From Bradyrhizobium sp. WSM1743 (GTDB taxonomy: Bacteria > Pseudomonadota > Alphaproteobacteria > Rhizobiales > Xanthobacteraceae): a stretch of DNA of 42,453 nucleotides. The notes beneath the pieces are model-generated. The model was not told where the DNA came from. It did no database searches and saw only the letters and a program-made list of their open reading frames with translations. The stretch lies in the NCBI RefSeq assembly GCF_000473065.1, contig NZ_AXAZ01000073.1:1-42453 (forward strand), in the 5' to 3' direction. Position numbers and translations under genes: made by a program. Below are positions 26,675 through 35,106 of this stretch, piece after piece; the first letter of the stretch is position 1, and each line of letters starts with the position of its first letter.

Positions 26675-28525
26675 GTGACGATCGTTCGATCTTTCTGGGC
26701 ATTGATCTTCGCGGCTTTCTTGACTTGCGCGCCAGCGCAGGCAGAGAAGCGCGTCGCGCTCGTCATCGGCAATTCCGCCTACAAGAGCGTGCCGAAGCTT
26801 GCCAACCCAGCGAACGACGCCGGCCTGATCGGCGGCATGCTGAGGAAAGCCGGCTTCGACACCGTCGATGTCCGGCAGGACCTGAACGCGCCCGAAATGC
26901 GCAAGGCACTGCGCGAGTTCGGCGCTCGGACGCGCGATGCCGATGTCGCGGTCATCTACTACGCTGGCCACGGCATGGAGGTGGACGGCATCAACTATCT
27001 GATTCCGACCGACGCCGCCCTCGAGACCGACACCGACGTCTACGACGAGGCGTTGCCGATCGATCGCGTGCTGGTGAGCATCGAGCCTGCGAAGCAGCTA
27101 CGGCTCGTCATCCTCGACGCCTGTCGTGACAATCCTTTCGCCAAGACGATGAAGCGCACGGTGGCCTCGCGCGCGATCGGGCGCGGGCTTGCCAAGGTCG
27201 AGCCGACCAGCCCGAACACGATGATTGCGTTCGCGGCCAAGGCCGGCTCGACCGCGTCCGACGGCGATGCCCGAAACAGCCCGTTCGCCACGGCTCTTGC
27301 AGACCACCTGCCAAAGCCCGGCCTGGATCTGCGCAAAGCGTTCGGCTTCGTGCGCGATGACGTTCTGAAGAGCACGGCCAACAAGCAAGAGCCCTTCGTG
27401 TATGGTTCGCTGGGCGGCGATGACGTGCCGCTCGTTCCCGCCAAGCCCGTTGCGACCGGTCCGCAACCCAATCCGCAGTCTGAGCTCAGGCGAGACTATG
27501 AACTTGCGCTCCAGCTCGGTACGCGAGACGGCTGGGAAGCGTTCCTGGCGCAGTATCCTGAGGGTTTCTATGCCAACCTCGCCAAAGGCCAGCTGAACAA
27601 GATCGGCGCCGAAGAGACGCGCGCCGCGGCCGAACAGAAGGCCAAGGCGGCCGAGCAGGAAAAGGCGAGGCTCATTGCGGAGCGCGCCCAGAAGGCCGAG
27701 CAGGAGAAGGCGGCCGCTGCCGCGAAAGCCGCCGAAGAGGCGCGGGTCGCTGCGGAGAAGCAGAAGCAGATCGAGCAGGCGAAGGCCGAGGCCGCTGAGC
27801 AGCAGCGCAAGGTGGCTGAGGCGGCGGCAGCGAAGGCATTGGCCGAGAAGCAGGCGGCGGAAAAGGTCAAGGCGGAGCTCGTTGCAAAGCAGGCGGCAGA
27901 GAAGGCGGACCAGGCCACAAAGCCCGCCGCCGATAGGCAGTTGCCCGAAGTCGAAAACCAGAAAGTGGCCGCGCTCTTGCCGGGGCCGACATCCACATTG
28001 TCGGCGGCTGACCTCACCAAATCCGTACAGAGCGAATTGCGCCGCGTCGGCTGCCTGACCTCGTCTGCAGAGAGCGAGTGGAGTTCGGCCGCACAGCGCT
28101 CGCTGACGCTGTTCAACAAATATGCCGGCACCCAGTTCGACGTGAAGCTCGCCAGCGTGGATGCGCTCGATGCGCTGAAGGCGAAGCCGGGACGGATCTG
28201 CCCGCTCGTTTGCAATTTCGGCTTCAAGGCGGACGGCGATCAATGCGTGAAGATCACCTGCCGCGCCGGCTATCGCGTCGGTGACGACAACGAGTGCGAG
28301 AAGATTCCGGAGAAGAAGCCGATTGCGACGCGCGAGGACTCGAGGAGGCGGGACACGGAGCGCAAGCAAGTCGAGTCGACACCGTCCAAACCGCAAGCGT
28401 CTGGCCAGATATTTTGCAACGCAGCCGGCTGTCGCCCGGTCGGCAAGGGATGCAGAATAGAGCGCGCCGGCACGGCTGACGCGAGCTCAGTGATGGCCGG
28501 GCGGACGAGAGAAGTCTGCGATTGA
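26675..28525 (+). CDS. Secreted caspase-like (peptidase C14) protein, tandem copy 2
   Basis: A 616-residue close paralog of the upstream protein, with the same order: signal peptide (ending AQA, residue 23), caspase-like domain with His 99 (YYAGHG) and Cys 150 (LDACRDNPF), coiled coil, peptidoglycan-binding-like segment and Cys-rich tail. Both catalytic residues are kept. The two proteins match closely through the core and differ most in the signal peptide and the last 60 residues. The start is a GTG at 26675 with AGGTGG upstream; it has no evident promoter of its own and is probably co-transcribed with copy 1. Confidence 0.85.
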   Translation: MTIVRSFWALIFAAFLTCAPAQAEKRVALVIGNSAYKSVPKLANPANDAGLIGGMLRKAGFDTVDVRQDLNAPEMRKALREFGARTRDADVAVIYYAGHGMEVDGINYLIPTDAALETDTDVYDEALPIDRVLVSIEPAKQLRLVILDACRDNPFAKTMKRTVASRAIGRGLAKVEPTSPNTMIAFAAKAGSTASDGDARNSPFATALADHLPKPGLDLRKAFGFVRDDVLKSTANKQEPFVYGSLGGDDVPLVPAKPVATGPQPNPQSELRRDYELALQLGTRDGWEAFLAQYPEGFYANLAKGQLNKIGAEETRAAAEQKAKAAEQEKARLIAERAQKAEQEKAAAAAKAAEEARVAAEKQKQIEQAKAEAAEQQRKVAEAAAAKALAEKQAAEKVKAELVAKQAAEKADQATKPAADRQLPEVENQKVAALLPGPTSTLSAADLTKSVQSELRRVGCLTSSAESEWSSAAQRSLTLFNKYAGTQFDVKLASVDALDALKAKPGRICPLVCNFGFKADGDQCVKITCRAGYRVGDDNECEKIPEKKPIATREDSRRRDTERKQVESTPSKPQASGQIFCNAAGCRPVGKGCRIERAGTADASSVMAGRTREVCD

Positions 28526-28573
28526 ATCGTAAGAGGCGAGTTGCGCTATTGCCAAGCCGCCTTGCACCGCTGC

Positions 28574-29746
28574 CTACCCCACCGGCATCCGCGTTTCGAC
28601 CAGACGGGCCCAGAACGAGGCGCCGTGGCCCAGAATGTTGTCGTTGAAGACATAGGCCGGGTGATGGCACTCGTTGCCGTCGCCCATGCCGACCAGCACC
28701 ATCGCGCCGGGGCATGCTTCCAGCATGAACGAAAAGTCCTCGGCGCCCATCATCGGGATGAACTTGTCGTTGACGCGCTCAGTGCCGACGATGTCGCGGG
28801 CGACGTCGGCGGCAATGCCGGCCTCGCGCGCATGGTTCATCGTCACCGGGTACATGCGCGTGTATTTCGTCTCGGCCGAGCCGCCATAGGCGCGGGCGAT
28901 GCTGTCGGCGACTTCGCCGATGCGGCGCTCGACGAGGTCGCGCACGTCGGGGTCGAGCGTGCGCACGGTGCCGGCGAGCTCGGCGACCTCCGGAATGATG
29001 TTGAAGGCCGTGCCGGAATGGAATTGCGTGATCGAGATCACCGCGGACTTCAGCGGATCGACGTTGCGCGCGACGATCGACTGCAGCGCACCCACGATCT
29101 GCGAGCCGATCAGCACGCTGTCGACCGATTTGTGGGGGCCCGCGCCGGCGTGGCCGCCCTTGCCGCGGACGGTGATCTGGATGTTGTCGGAGGAGGCGAG
29201 CATCGCGCCGGGCGTCGTCGCGAAATGGCCTTCGGGCAGGTTCGGCATGTTGTGCATGCCGTAGACTTCCTGGATGTTCCACCGCGTCATCAGCCCGTCC
29301 TCGACCATGGCCTTGCCGCCGCCGCCGCCTTCCTCGGCGGGCTGGAAGATCATCACGGCCGTGCCGTCGAAATTGCGTGTCTCGGTCAGGTACTTTGCGG
29401 CGCCGAGCAACATTGCGGTGTGACCGTCATGGCCGCAGGCGTGCATCTTGCCGGGCACCTTCGAGGCATAAGGCACGCCTGACGTCTCCATGATCGGCAG
29501 CGCATCCATGTCGGCGCGCAGGCCGATGGTCTTGCCGGAGGCCGACTTGCGGCCGCGGATCACGCCGACCACGCCGGTGCGGCCGATGCCCGTCACCACC
29601 TCGTCGCAGCCGAACTCGCGAAGCTTGTCGGCGACGATGCCGGCGGTGCGGTGGACTTCGTAGAGCAACTCAGGGTTCTCGTGGAAGTCATGGCGCCAGG
29701 CGGCCATTTCGTCGGAGAGGGCAGCGACGCGATTGACGATGGGCAT
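28574..29746 (-). CDS. M20 peptidase-family amidohydrolase
   Basis: A 390-residue M20D-type metallo-amidohydrolase (hippurate / N-acyl-amino-acid / IAA-amino acid hydrolase group), cytoplasmic. The di-metal site is visible in LRADMDALPI, GKMHACGHDGHTAMLLGAA and IFQPAEEGGGGG, with the late His in the MGAEDFSF region. The dimerisation lid is KGGHAGAGPHKSVDSVL. Substrate specificity is not decidable; auxin-conjugate or hippurate hydrolysis are both possible in a plant-associated bacterium. It is in tandem with purB, separated by a palindromic repeat. Confidence 0.9.
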   Translation of the reverse strand: MPIVNRVAALSDEMAAWRHDFHENPELLYEVHRTAGIVADKLREFGCDEVVTGIGRTGVVGVIRGRKSASGKTIGLRADMDALPIMETSGVPYASKVPGKMHACGHDGHTAMLLGAAKYLTETRNFDGTAVMIFQPAEEGGGGGKAMVEDGLMTRWNIQEVYGMHNMPNLPEGHFATTPGAMLASSDNIQITVRGKGGHAGAGPHKSVDSVLIGSQIVGALQSIVARNVDPLKSAVISITQFHSGTAFNIIPEVAELAGTVRTLDPDVRDLVERRIGEVADSIARAYGGSAETKYTRMYPVTMNHAREAGIAADVARDIVGTERVNDKFIPMMGAEDFSFMLEACPGAMVLVGMGDGNECHHPAYVFNDNILGHGASFWARLVETRMPVG

Positions 29747-29778
29747 GAGGTGGGGATCCGTTTTTTTGGGGGGCTTTT

Positions 29779-29870
29779 GTCATTCCGGGACGATGCGCAG
29801 CATCGGACCCGGAATCTGGAAATTGTAGCGCGAGATTCCGGGTTCACGCTTCGCGTGCCCCGGAATGACA
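29779..29870. repeat. Dispersed palindromic repeat, TCATTCCGG family, copy 3
   Basis: TGTCATTCCGG at 29779-29789 is exactly inverted as CCGGAATGACA at 29860-29870. The interior holds GATGCGCAGCATC and other nested arms. It fills most of the gap between purB and the M20 amidohydrolase gene and may end the purB transcript. Confidence 0.8.
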
Positions 29871-29876
29871 GAAATA

Positions 29877-31184
29877 TCAGCTCTCCCCGAACACCCGCTT
29901 GAAGATCGTGTCGACGTGCTTGAGGTGATAGCCGAGGTCGAACTGCTCCTCGATCTCGGCGTCGGTGAGATACTTCTTCACCTCAGTGTCCTTCTTGAGG
30001 AGCTGGAGGAAATCGCCTTCGCCGCGCCAGACCGGCATGGCGTTGCGCTGCACGAGCTTGTAGGCGTCCTCGCGGCTGGCGCCCTTCTGGGTCAGCGCCA
30101 GCAGCACGCGCTGCGAATGCACGAGGCCGCCGAGGCGATCGAGGTTCTTCTGCATGTTGGCGGGGTACACCAGGAGCTTGTCGATCAGGCCGGCGAGGCG
30201 CACCAGCGCGAAGTCGAGCGTCACGGTCGCGTCCGGGCCCATCATGCGCTCCGCCGAGGAATGCGAGATGTCGCGCTCGTGCCAGAGCACGACGTTCTCC
30301 AGCGCCGGCGTCACATAGGCGCGCACCATGCGGGAGAGGCCGGTGAGGTTCTCCGACAGCACCGGGTTGCGCTTGTGCGGCATCGCGGAGGAGCCCTTCT
30401 GCCCTTCGGAGAAGAACTCTTCGGCCTCCAGCACCTCGGTGCGCTGCATGTGGCGGATTTCCACGGCGATGCGCTCGATCGAGGAGGCGATCACGCCGAG
30501 CGTCGAGAAATACATGGCGTGACGGTCGCGCGGGATCACCTGAGTCGAGATCGGCTCCGGCACGAGTCCCATGGCTTTCGCGACGTGCTCTTCGACGCGG
30601 GGATCGATCTGCGCGAAGGTGCCGACGGCGCCGGAGATGGCGCAGGTCGCGACCTCCTTGCGCGCCGCGATCAGACGCTCCTTGGCACGCGTGAACTCGG
30701 CATAGGCATAAGCGAGCTTGAGGCCGAAGGTCACGGGCTCGGCATGGATGCCATGGCTGCGGCCGATGGTCGGCGTCATCTTGTGCTCGAAGGCGCGCTT
30801 CTTCAGCGCGGCCAGCACCTTGTCGAGGTCGGCGAGCAGCAGGTCGGCGGCGCGGGTGAGCTGGACGTTGAGGCAGGTGTCGAGCACGTCGGAGGAGGTC
30901 ATGCCCTGGTGCACGAAGCGCGCCTCGGGGCCGACGATCTCGGCGAGGTGGGTGAGGAAGGCGATGACGTCGTGCTTGGTCTCGCGCTCGATCTCGTCGA
31001 TGCGGGCCACGTCGAAGATGGCGTCCTTGGCCTTGGCCCAGACCGTCTTGGCAGCCTCCTTAGGGATGGTCCCGAGCTCGGCGAGCGCATCCGCCGCATG
31101 CGCCTCGATCTCGAACCAGATCTTGAACCGGGTCTGCGGCTCCCAGATCGAGGCCATTTCGGGACGGGTATAGCGGGGGATCAT
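29877..31184 (-). CDS. purB: Adenylosuccinate lyase
   Basis: PurB catalyses two beta-eliminations in purine synthesis: SAICAR to AICAR and adenylosuccinate to AMP. The 435-residue product has the fumarase/aspartase fold landmarks: the N-terminal MIPRYTRPEMASIWEPQTRF, then HQGMTSSDVLDTCLNVQL, the RSHGIHAEPVTFG catalytic His segment, and the signature loop GSSAMPHKRNPVLSENL with the catalytic Ser. The ATG at 31184 has GGAG 7 bases upstream and matches the family N-terminus exactly; the longer open frame is not protein-like. Confidence 0.96.
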   Translation of the reverse strand: MIPRYTRPEMASIWEPQTRFKIWFEIEAHAADALAELGTIPKEAAKTVWAKAKDAIFDVARIDEIERETKHDVIAFLTHLAEIVGPEARFVHQGMTSSDVLDTCLNVQLTRAADLLLADLDKVLAALKKRAFEHKMTPTIGRSHGIHAEPVTFGLKLAYAYAEFTRAKERLIAARKEVATCAISGAVGTFAQIDPRVEEHVAKAMGLVPEPISTQVIPRDRHAMYFSTLGVIASSIERIAVEIRHMQRTEVLEAEEFFSEGQKGSSAMPHKRNPVLSENLTGLSRMVRAYVTPALENVVLWHERDISHSSAERMMGPDATVTLDFALVRLAGLIDKLLVYPANMQKNLDRLGGLVHSQRVLLALTQKGASREDAYKLVQRNAMPVWRGEGDFLQLLKKDTEVKKYLTDAEIEEQFDLGYHLKHVDTIFKRVFGES

Positions 31185-31549
31185 CTGACGGCTCCAGGAA
31201 GGTGGGCGGGCGATCCTGAGGGGGCGGCGCCGGCCAAAATGCTTTTTACGCCGTGATTTAACAGAGCGGGCAGGGCGAAACAAACGATCTGGGCCCAGGT
31301 GGAGGGGGATCGCCAAGCTATCCACCGGACCGGCCAGAGGGATGGTGGCGCCCGGCCGCAAATATTAACTGTCAATCACGGATCATTGACTGACAGATAT
31401 TGAAATCTGTCAGCGAGGCGTGTATATCCATTCCCGGACGCTCCGATTGGGCGTCCCGCGACAGCCTCGGGGAGCCCGACATCCGAACCAAGCTCGGATC
31501 GGAGGGCGGATTAAAGAACGGGGACCGCGGAGAATGGAGACTCAAGACA
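31185..31549. other. Intergenic region between purB and tetR-side genes
   Basis: I see no convincing gene here. The region holds the divergent control sequences for purB and the downstream small ORF/tetR, including an AT-rich stretch at 31360-31415 with two overlapping dyads, listed separately. Confidence 0.5.
31373..31413 (+). promoter_or_regulatory. Overlapping dyads, possible TetR-type operator
   Basis: CTGACAGAT (31390-31398) is perfectly inverted as ATCTGTCAG (31405-31413) across six bases. Overlapping it, GTCAAT and ATTGAC form a second small dyad. The first has the size and symmetry of TetR-family operators, and a TetR gene begins about 330 bases downstream. Which gene it controls is unknown. 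Confidence 0.4.
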
Positions 31550-31651
31550 ATGACGACCGAAATCCTCAATTTCACCGGCGTGATTGGGCATTGGCTCAAT
31601 TTGCTGGTGGCGCGCCAGATCGCGGCGCAGGCTGCAAAACTGCCTCATTAA
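31550..31651 (+). CDS. Possible 33-residue peptide upstream of tetR
   Basis: A short open frame starting MTTEILNFTGVIGHWLNLL and ending in AAQAAKLPH, with GGAGA about 9 bases before the ATG. It has a hydrophobic, possibly amphipathic stretch. I do not recognise it. It lies between the dyad region and tetR on the same strand and might be a small protein or a leader peptide. Evidence is limited to the ribosome site and position. Confidence 0.3.
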   Translation: MTTEILNFTGVIGHWLNLLVARQIAAQAAKLPH

Positions 31652-31741
31652 GGCATAGGCTTTCCGAACGACCGGCGAGGGCGCTTCGGAAGCAGCCCTA
31701 CTGCCGGGTAACTGAGCCCCAAACGGGAACATGGTGCTGGC

Positions 31742-32329
31742 ATGAATGAAGCCGTTGTCTTGACGCCGGAGCGGATCCTCGAAGTCACCGAGGACGTGCT
31801 CAGGCGTTACGGACTTGCCAAGGCCACCGTGGTCGACGTTGCCCGTGCGCTCGATGTGAGCCACGGCAGCGTCTATCGCCATTTCCCCAGCAAGGCCTCG
31901 CTGCGCGAGGCCGTTGCCAAGCGCTGGCTGGACCGCATCGACGCGCCGCTACGCGCGATCGCCGAGGAGCAGGGCCCGGCGCCTGACAGGCTCGACCGTT
32001 GGCTGCGCACGCTGTTCGCCGCCAAGCGTTCGCGCGTGCTCGACGATCCCGAGATGTTCCAGACCTATCTGACGCTGGCGCGCGAGGCCTGTGCGGCCGT
32101 CAAGTGCCACAAGGACACCATGATCGACCAGATCGCGGCGATCCTGACCGACGGCGTGAAGCAGGGGGTATTCGCCGTGGGCGACGTGAAGGCGACGGCG
32201 CGCGCGATCTTCGATGCCACCGTCCGCTTCCACCATCCGGCCCATGCCGACGAATGGAAGGACGCCGATCTCTCCGCGCGGGTCGATGCAACGCTCGCAC
32301 TGCTGCTGCGCGGGCTGAGGGCGGCCTAA
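31742..32329 (+). CDS. TetR/AcrR-family transcriptional regulator
   Basis: A 195-residue TetR-family regulator. The N-terminal DNA-binding domain shows ILEVTEDVLRRYGLAKATV, then VDVARALDVSHGSVYRHFPSKASLREAV (about residues 14-62), a textbook helix-turn-helix ending. The C-terminal ligand domain (70-195) has RVLDDPEMFQTYLTLAREAC and cannot be matched to a ligand. The ribosome site is weak. No structural gene for an efflux pump or enzyme adjoins it on this strand, so its target may be distant or autoregulatory. The stop codon is embedded in a hairpin. Confidence 0.88.
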   Translation: MNEAVVLTPERILEVTEDVLRRYGLAKATVVDVARALDVSHGSVYRHFPSKASLREAVAKRWLDRIDAPLRAIAEEQGPAPDRLDRWLRTLFAAKRSRVLDDPEMFQTYLTLAREACAAVKCHKDTMIDQIAAILTDGVKQGVFAVGDVKATARAIFDATVRFHHPAHADEWKDADLSARVDATLALLLRGLRAA

Positions 32330-32367
32330 AGCGCGATGAGATTAGGACGAACCGTCATCGCGCTTTA
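32327..32367 (+). terminator. Hairpin overlapping the tetR stop codon
   Basis: TAAAGCGCGATGA at 32327-32339, which begins with the tetR stop, is exactly inverted at 32355-32367 as TCATCGCGCTTTA (13-bp arms, 15-base loop). The sequence is of a type dispersed in related genomes. It plausibly ends the tetR transcript, though no long T-run follows. Confidence 0.5.
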
Positions 32368-32378
32368 GGTTATTGCTT

Positions 32379-32427
32379 GAGCATGATCTTTTCGGAAAAC
32401 CGCTGCACACTTTTCCGGATCATGCTC
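32379..32427. repeat. GCATGATC / GATCATGC palindromic repeat
   Basis: GAGCATGATC (32379-32388) and GATCATGCTC (32418-32427) are perfect inverted arms, with an inner GGAAAA/TTTTCC pair. I recognise this element as widespread in Bradyrhizobium and relatives. Confidence 0.75.
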
Positions 32428-32457
32428 TAGGTCCGCTGGACTCCCGGGTGCGGCCAA

Positions 32458-32763
32458 TCAACCTCTCGCCTTGTGGAGAGCGGCGCCGTCGCGAAGCGAG
32501 GGCGAGGAAACCGAATGTCTTCGCGTGTGGAAGGCAGGATCGGACGATGGCACGACTGGCGGACTATCCGGATATGCATTGACTGCGATTTCGACGGCGT
32601 CCTTTGACCGCTTTCGAAGGCGGTAGAATGTGAGCTCCTGATCGAGCATGGGGCAGCGGAAGTGGACGACGGCGGTGTCCGGCAGGCGGCAAAGTTCGTC
32701 GATGAGTTCGCCTACTGTGATGATCGGTGGATGGTCGACGGCTTTGGGGTGACCCTTACTCAT
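32458..32763 (-). CDS. Hypothetical protein with a predicted stress promoter
   Basis: A 101-residue cytoplasmic protein I cannot assign. Residues 1-70 look like a small folded domain (ITVGELIDELCRLPDTAVV, then FYRLRKRSKDAVEIAVN). The last 30 residues read into sequence with repeat-like composition, so the natural end may have been extended. AAGGAG lies 8 bases before the ATG, and an EcfG-type promoter lies 27-52 bases upstream, both of which argue that it is a real gene, possibly of the general stress response. Confidence 0.55.
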   Translation of the reverse strand: MSKGHPKAVDHPPIITVGELIDELCRLPDTAVVHFRCPMLDQELTFYRLRKRSKDAVEIAVNAYPDSPPVVPSSDPAFHTRRHSVSSPSLRDGAALHKARG

Positions 32764-32789
32764 GACCTTTACTCCTTCGGCCCGATGCT

Positions 32790-32815
32790 AACCGGAACTG
32801 AACGGTCTCCGTTCC
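32790..32815 (-). promoter_or_regulatory. EcfG-type promoter for the hypothetical gene at 32763
   Basis: On the minus strand GGAAC (32815-32811), 17 bases, then GGTT (32793-32790). Spacing and boxes fit the EcfG class apart from G instead of C in the -10 box. A transcript starting near 32783 would have a 20-base leader containing the AAGGAG. The same bases also form a GGAAC/GTTCC dyad, so other readings are possible. Confidence 0.45.
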
Positions 32816-32873
32816 ATCGAACTCGGCACATTCGGAAGGTTCAAGGGTCTGAAGGAATGCGGCAGCTTTGCTG

Positions 32874-33527
32874 CTAGATCCTCGTCAGCCCACAGGTCGC
32901 GGCGAGCCGCACCAGCTGCGCATCCGTGCGCGCGCCGGTCTTCGACTTGATCAGATAGTGATAGTTCTGCACGGTCTTGACGCTGAGGTTGAGATGCGTC
33001 GCGATCTGCTCGGTGGTGGCGCCGCCGGCAAACTGGCGCAGGATCTCGATTTCGCGCTCACCCAACTGGTCCAGCACCGAGCCGGTTGGCGACAGGCTGT
33101 CCTCGGCGAGAATATGCGCAATGTCGTCGCTCATGGCGCGCTCGCCGCGCGCCACGCAGCGGATGGCGTGCACAACCGCGGACGGCTCGCTGCTCTTGGT
33201 GACGAAGCCGCTCGCGCCCGCGCCGAAGGCTGCCTTCACCAGCACGGCTTCGTTGTGCATGGTGAAAACCAGGATCCGCGCTCGCGGGCTGCGCGCGCGG
33301 ATGTTGCGGATCGCCTCCAGCCCGCTCGCGCCGGGCATTGAGATATCAAGCACGACGACATCGGGATCATGCGCCTTGAACGCGCCGTAGGCGTCCGCGG
33401 CGTTGTCAGCTTCCGCCACGACATGCAGATCGCCCTGGCTCTCCAGCACGCGCCGATAGCCTTGCCGCACGATCGGGTGGTCGTCCACCAAGAGCACGGA
33501 GACGCCTGTCGCTGCAACCTCGCTCAT
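32874..33527 (-). CDS. NarL/FixJ-type response regulator
   Basis: A 217-residue response regulator. The receiver (about 8-125) has the acidic pair in LLVDDHPIVRQGY, the phospho-acceptor D61 in VVVLDISMPG, and the Lys in GFVTKSSEPS. The LuxR-type helix-turn-helix (about 150-215) shows LGEREIEILRQFAGGATTEQ, then IATHLNLSVKTVQNY. The ATG at 33527 follows the kinase stop by 7 bases with a GAGG, so the two are co-translated. It probably regulates the divergent membrane module, but no binding site was identified. Confidence 0.92.
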   Translation of the reverse strand: MSEVAATGVSVLLVDDHPIVRQGYRRVLESQGDLHVVAEADNAADAYGAFKAHDPDVVVLDISMPGASGLEAIRNIRARSPRARILVFTMHNEAVLVKAAFGAGASGFVTKSSEPSAVVHAIRCVARGERAMSDDIAHILAEDSLSPTGSVLDQLGEREIEILRQFAGGATTEQIATHLNLSVKTVQNYHYLIKSKTGARTDAQLVRLAATCGLTRI

Positions 33528-33534
33528 TCCGGCC

Positions 33535-34905
33535 TCACGCAGCGAGCGGGATGGTGGCGGCAACGCTGAGGCCGCCGCGGGCAGGCAGGATCGACAGCGA
33601 TCCGCCGGCGGCCGTGACGCGCTCGCGGATGCCGGTAAGGCCGAAGCCGGCCGACTGCGCGACACGGGCCGCATCGCCGCCGCCGTCGTCCTCGACACGG
33701 ATCAGCAGCGCATCGTCCTCGCCGGCGCGCCGCTCGACGCGTAGCGAGACCTCGCGCGCCGCACCGTGACGCAGCGCGTTGGTCAGGCATTCCTGTGCCA
33801 CGCGATAGGCCGTGGTGGCGGCGGGGCCGCTGATGTCGGTGAGGTCGCCCCTGAGATCCAGCTGAATCGCCGGCCGCGCCGCGCTCTGCGAGCGCCAGCT
33901 GTCGACGAGATTGACGAGGCTTGCCTCGAGCCCGAGCTCCTCGGGCAGGGGATTGCGCAGCCGCTTCAACGCATCGCGCAGCGAGGCCATCAGATGATGC
34001 GTGGCCTGCGAGATCATGCGTGCGTCCTGCGCGATCCCATCGTCCTTGTTTTGCTTTGCGCTCGCCGTCTCGATGGTGTTGGCGAAAGCGAGAATGGCCG
34101 AGAGGTTCTGCCCGAACTCGTCGTGCAGCTCGCGGGCGAGCGCGCGGCGTTCGTCGTCGCGGATCTCGATCAGGCGCCGCGTCAGCGCGGCACGCTGTTC
34201 GGTGGCTTCCTCCAGCCGGCCGCCGAGTTCGCCGACGGCGCTGCCGATCATCGCCAGCTCCATCGAGCGGAAGCGCGGCAGCTTCGTGTGATATTGACCG
34301 CGGGCCATGCGCTGCAAGGCAGTGACGATCGCGCGCGCCGGCGCCAGCGCATGTGCGATCGCGAGCGACGCCAGCAGCGCAATTGCCGCCGCCATCAACA
34401 GCGCGACGTCGATCACGTTGAGGATGTACTCCCAGGCGAGCGAGACGGCCGCCGCGCCGTCCGGCGTCGCGACCACCGTCCCGGCGGCTGCGGCGCGGGG
34501 GCTGACGGGCCGTACCACCTCGGCGTGGCTACCGAGGAAGGTGGGCACAATGGCGGCGAACCAACGTGGCGGCGTCTTGCCCAGCCCCTCGCTCTGGCCG
34601 CAGAGCGGCTTCTCGAATGCCGCGGCCGGCTGGAACTCGACGCAGACGCCGGGCGAGATCAGCTTCATCGTCTCCAGCGTGCGCCAGTCCGGAACCGGCA
34701 GAAGATGCTCGCGCGCTCTGCTGCTGCGCAACAAAAGCTCACGCCAATACAGCGCCTGTAGCGCCTGCGCCACCCGCTGCGCCGAGGCCGCAGTCGCCCG
34801 ATCGACGCTGCGATAGGCGTCGAACGTGGCCCACACGGTTGCGGCTCCGAGGCAGAGCACGACGATGAGCAGCAGACGGGCGACAAGCTGAAGCACGAGG
34901 CGCAT
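33535..34905 (-). CDS. NarL-type sensor histidine kinase (HisKA_3)
   Basis: A 456-residue inner-membrane kinase. TM1 is residues 3-24, a periplasmic sensor follows (about 28-155), and TM2 is about 160-185. A HAMP-like linker ends near 235. The HisKA_3 box is RDDERRALARELHDEFGQN with phospho-His 261. The ATPase has YRVAQECLTNALRHG (N box) and a G box in AGFGLTGIRERV. The ATG at 34905 has GGGGA 7 bases upstream. It is the partner of the regulator 7 bases downstream. The signal is unknown; two Cys residues in the periplasmic part could form a disulfide. Confidence 0.9.
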   Translation of the reverse strand: MRLVLQLVARLLLIVVLCLGAATVWATFDAYRSVDRATAASAQRVAQALQALYWRELLLRSSRAREHLLPVPDWRTLETMKLISPGVCVEFQPAAAFEKPLCGQSEGLGKTPPRWFAAIVPTFLGSHAEVVRPVSPRAAAAGTVVATPDGAAAVSLAWEYILNVIDVALLMAAAIALLASLAIAHALAPARAIVTALQRMARGQYHTKLPRFRSMELAMIGSAVGELGGRLEEATEQRAALTRRLIEIRDDERRALARELHDEFGQNLSAILAFANTIETASAKQNKDDGIAQDARMISQATHHLMASLRDALKRLRNPLPEELGLEASLVNLVDSWRSQSAARPAIQLDLRGDLTDISGPAATTAYRVAQECLTNALRHGAAREVSLRVERRAGEDDALLIRVEDDGGGDAARVAQSAGFGLTGIRERVTAAGGSLSILPARGGLSVAATIPLAA

Positions 34906-35106
34906 GCGATCATCCCCGACGTTTGGTAAGGTCAGCCTAACAATGCTGCCGCGCCTTGCCAATTGCAGGGAACGCCAGGGGTTGCAGTTCGGGCAAATTT
35001 CCCAAGCCGGATTGGGCATGGGTCTTTGGACCGGGCGCGGCGTCTTTGATCTAATCGGGCAGGAATCGTTACAGGCCAATCGTTGCGGGGCGAGGAGCGG
35101 TGCAGC

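Noticed and set aside
29865..31256. 463-residue open frame antisense to purB
   Set aside because: Shadow frame; purB on the other strand matches its family over its entire length.
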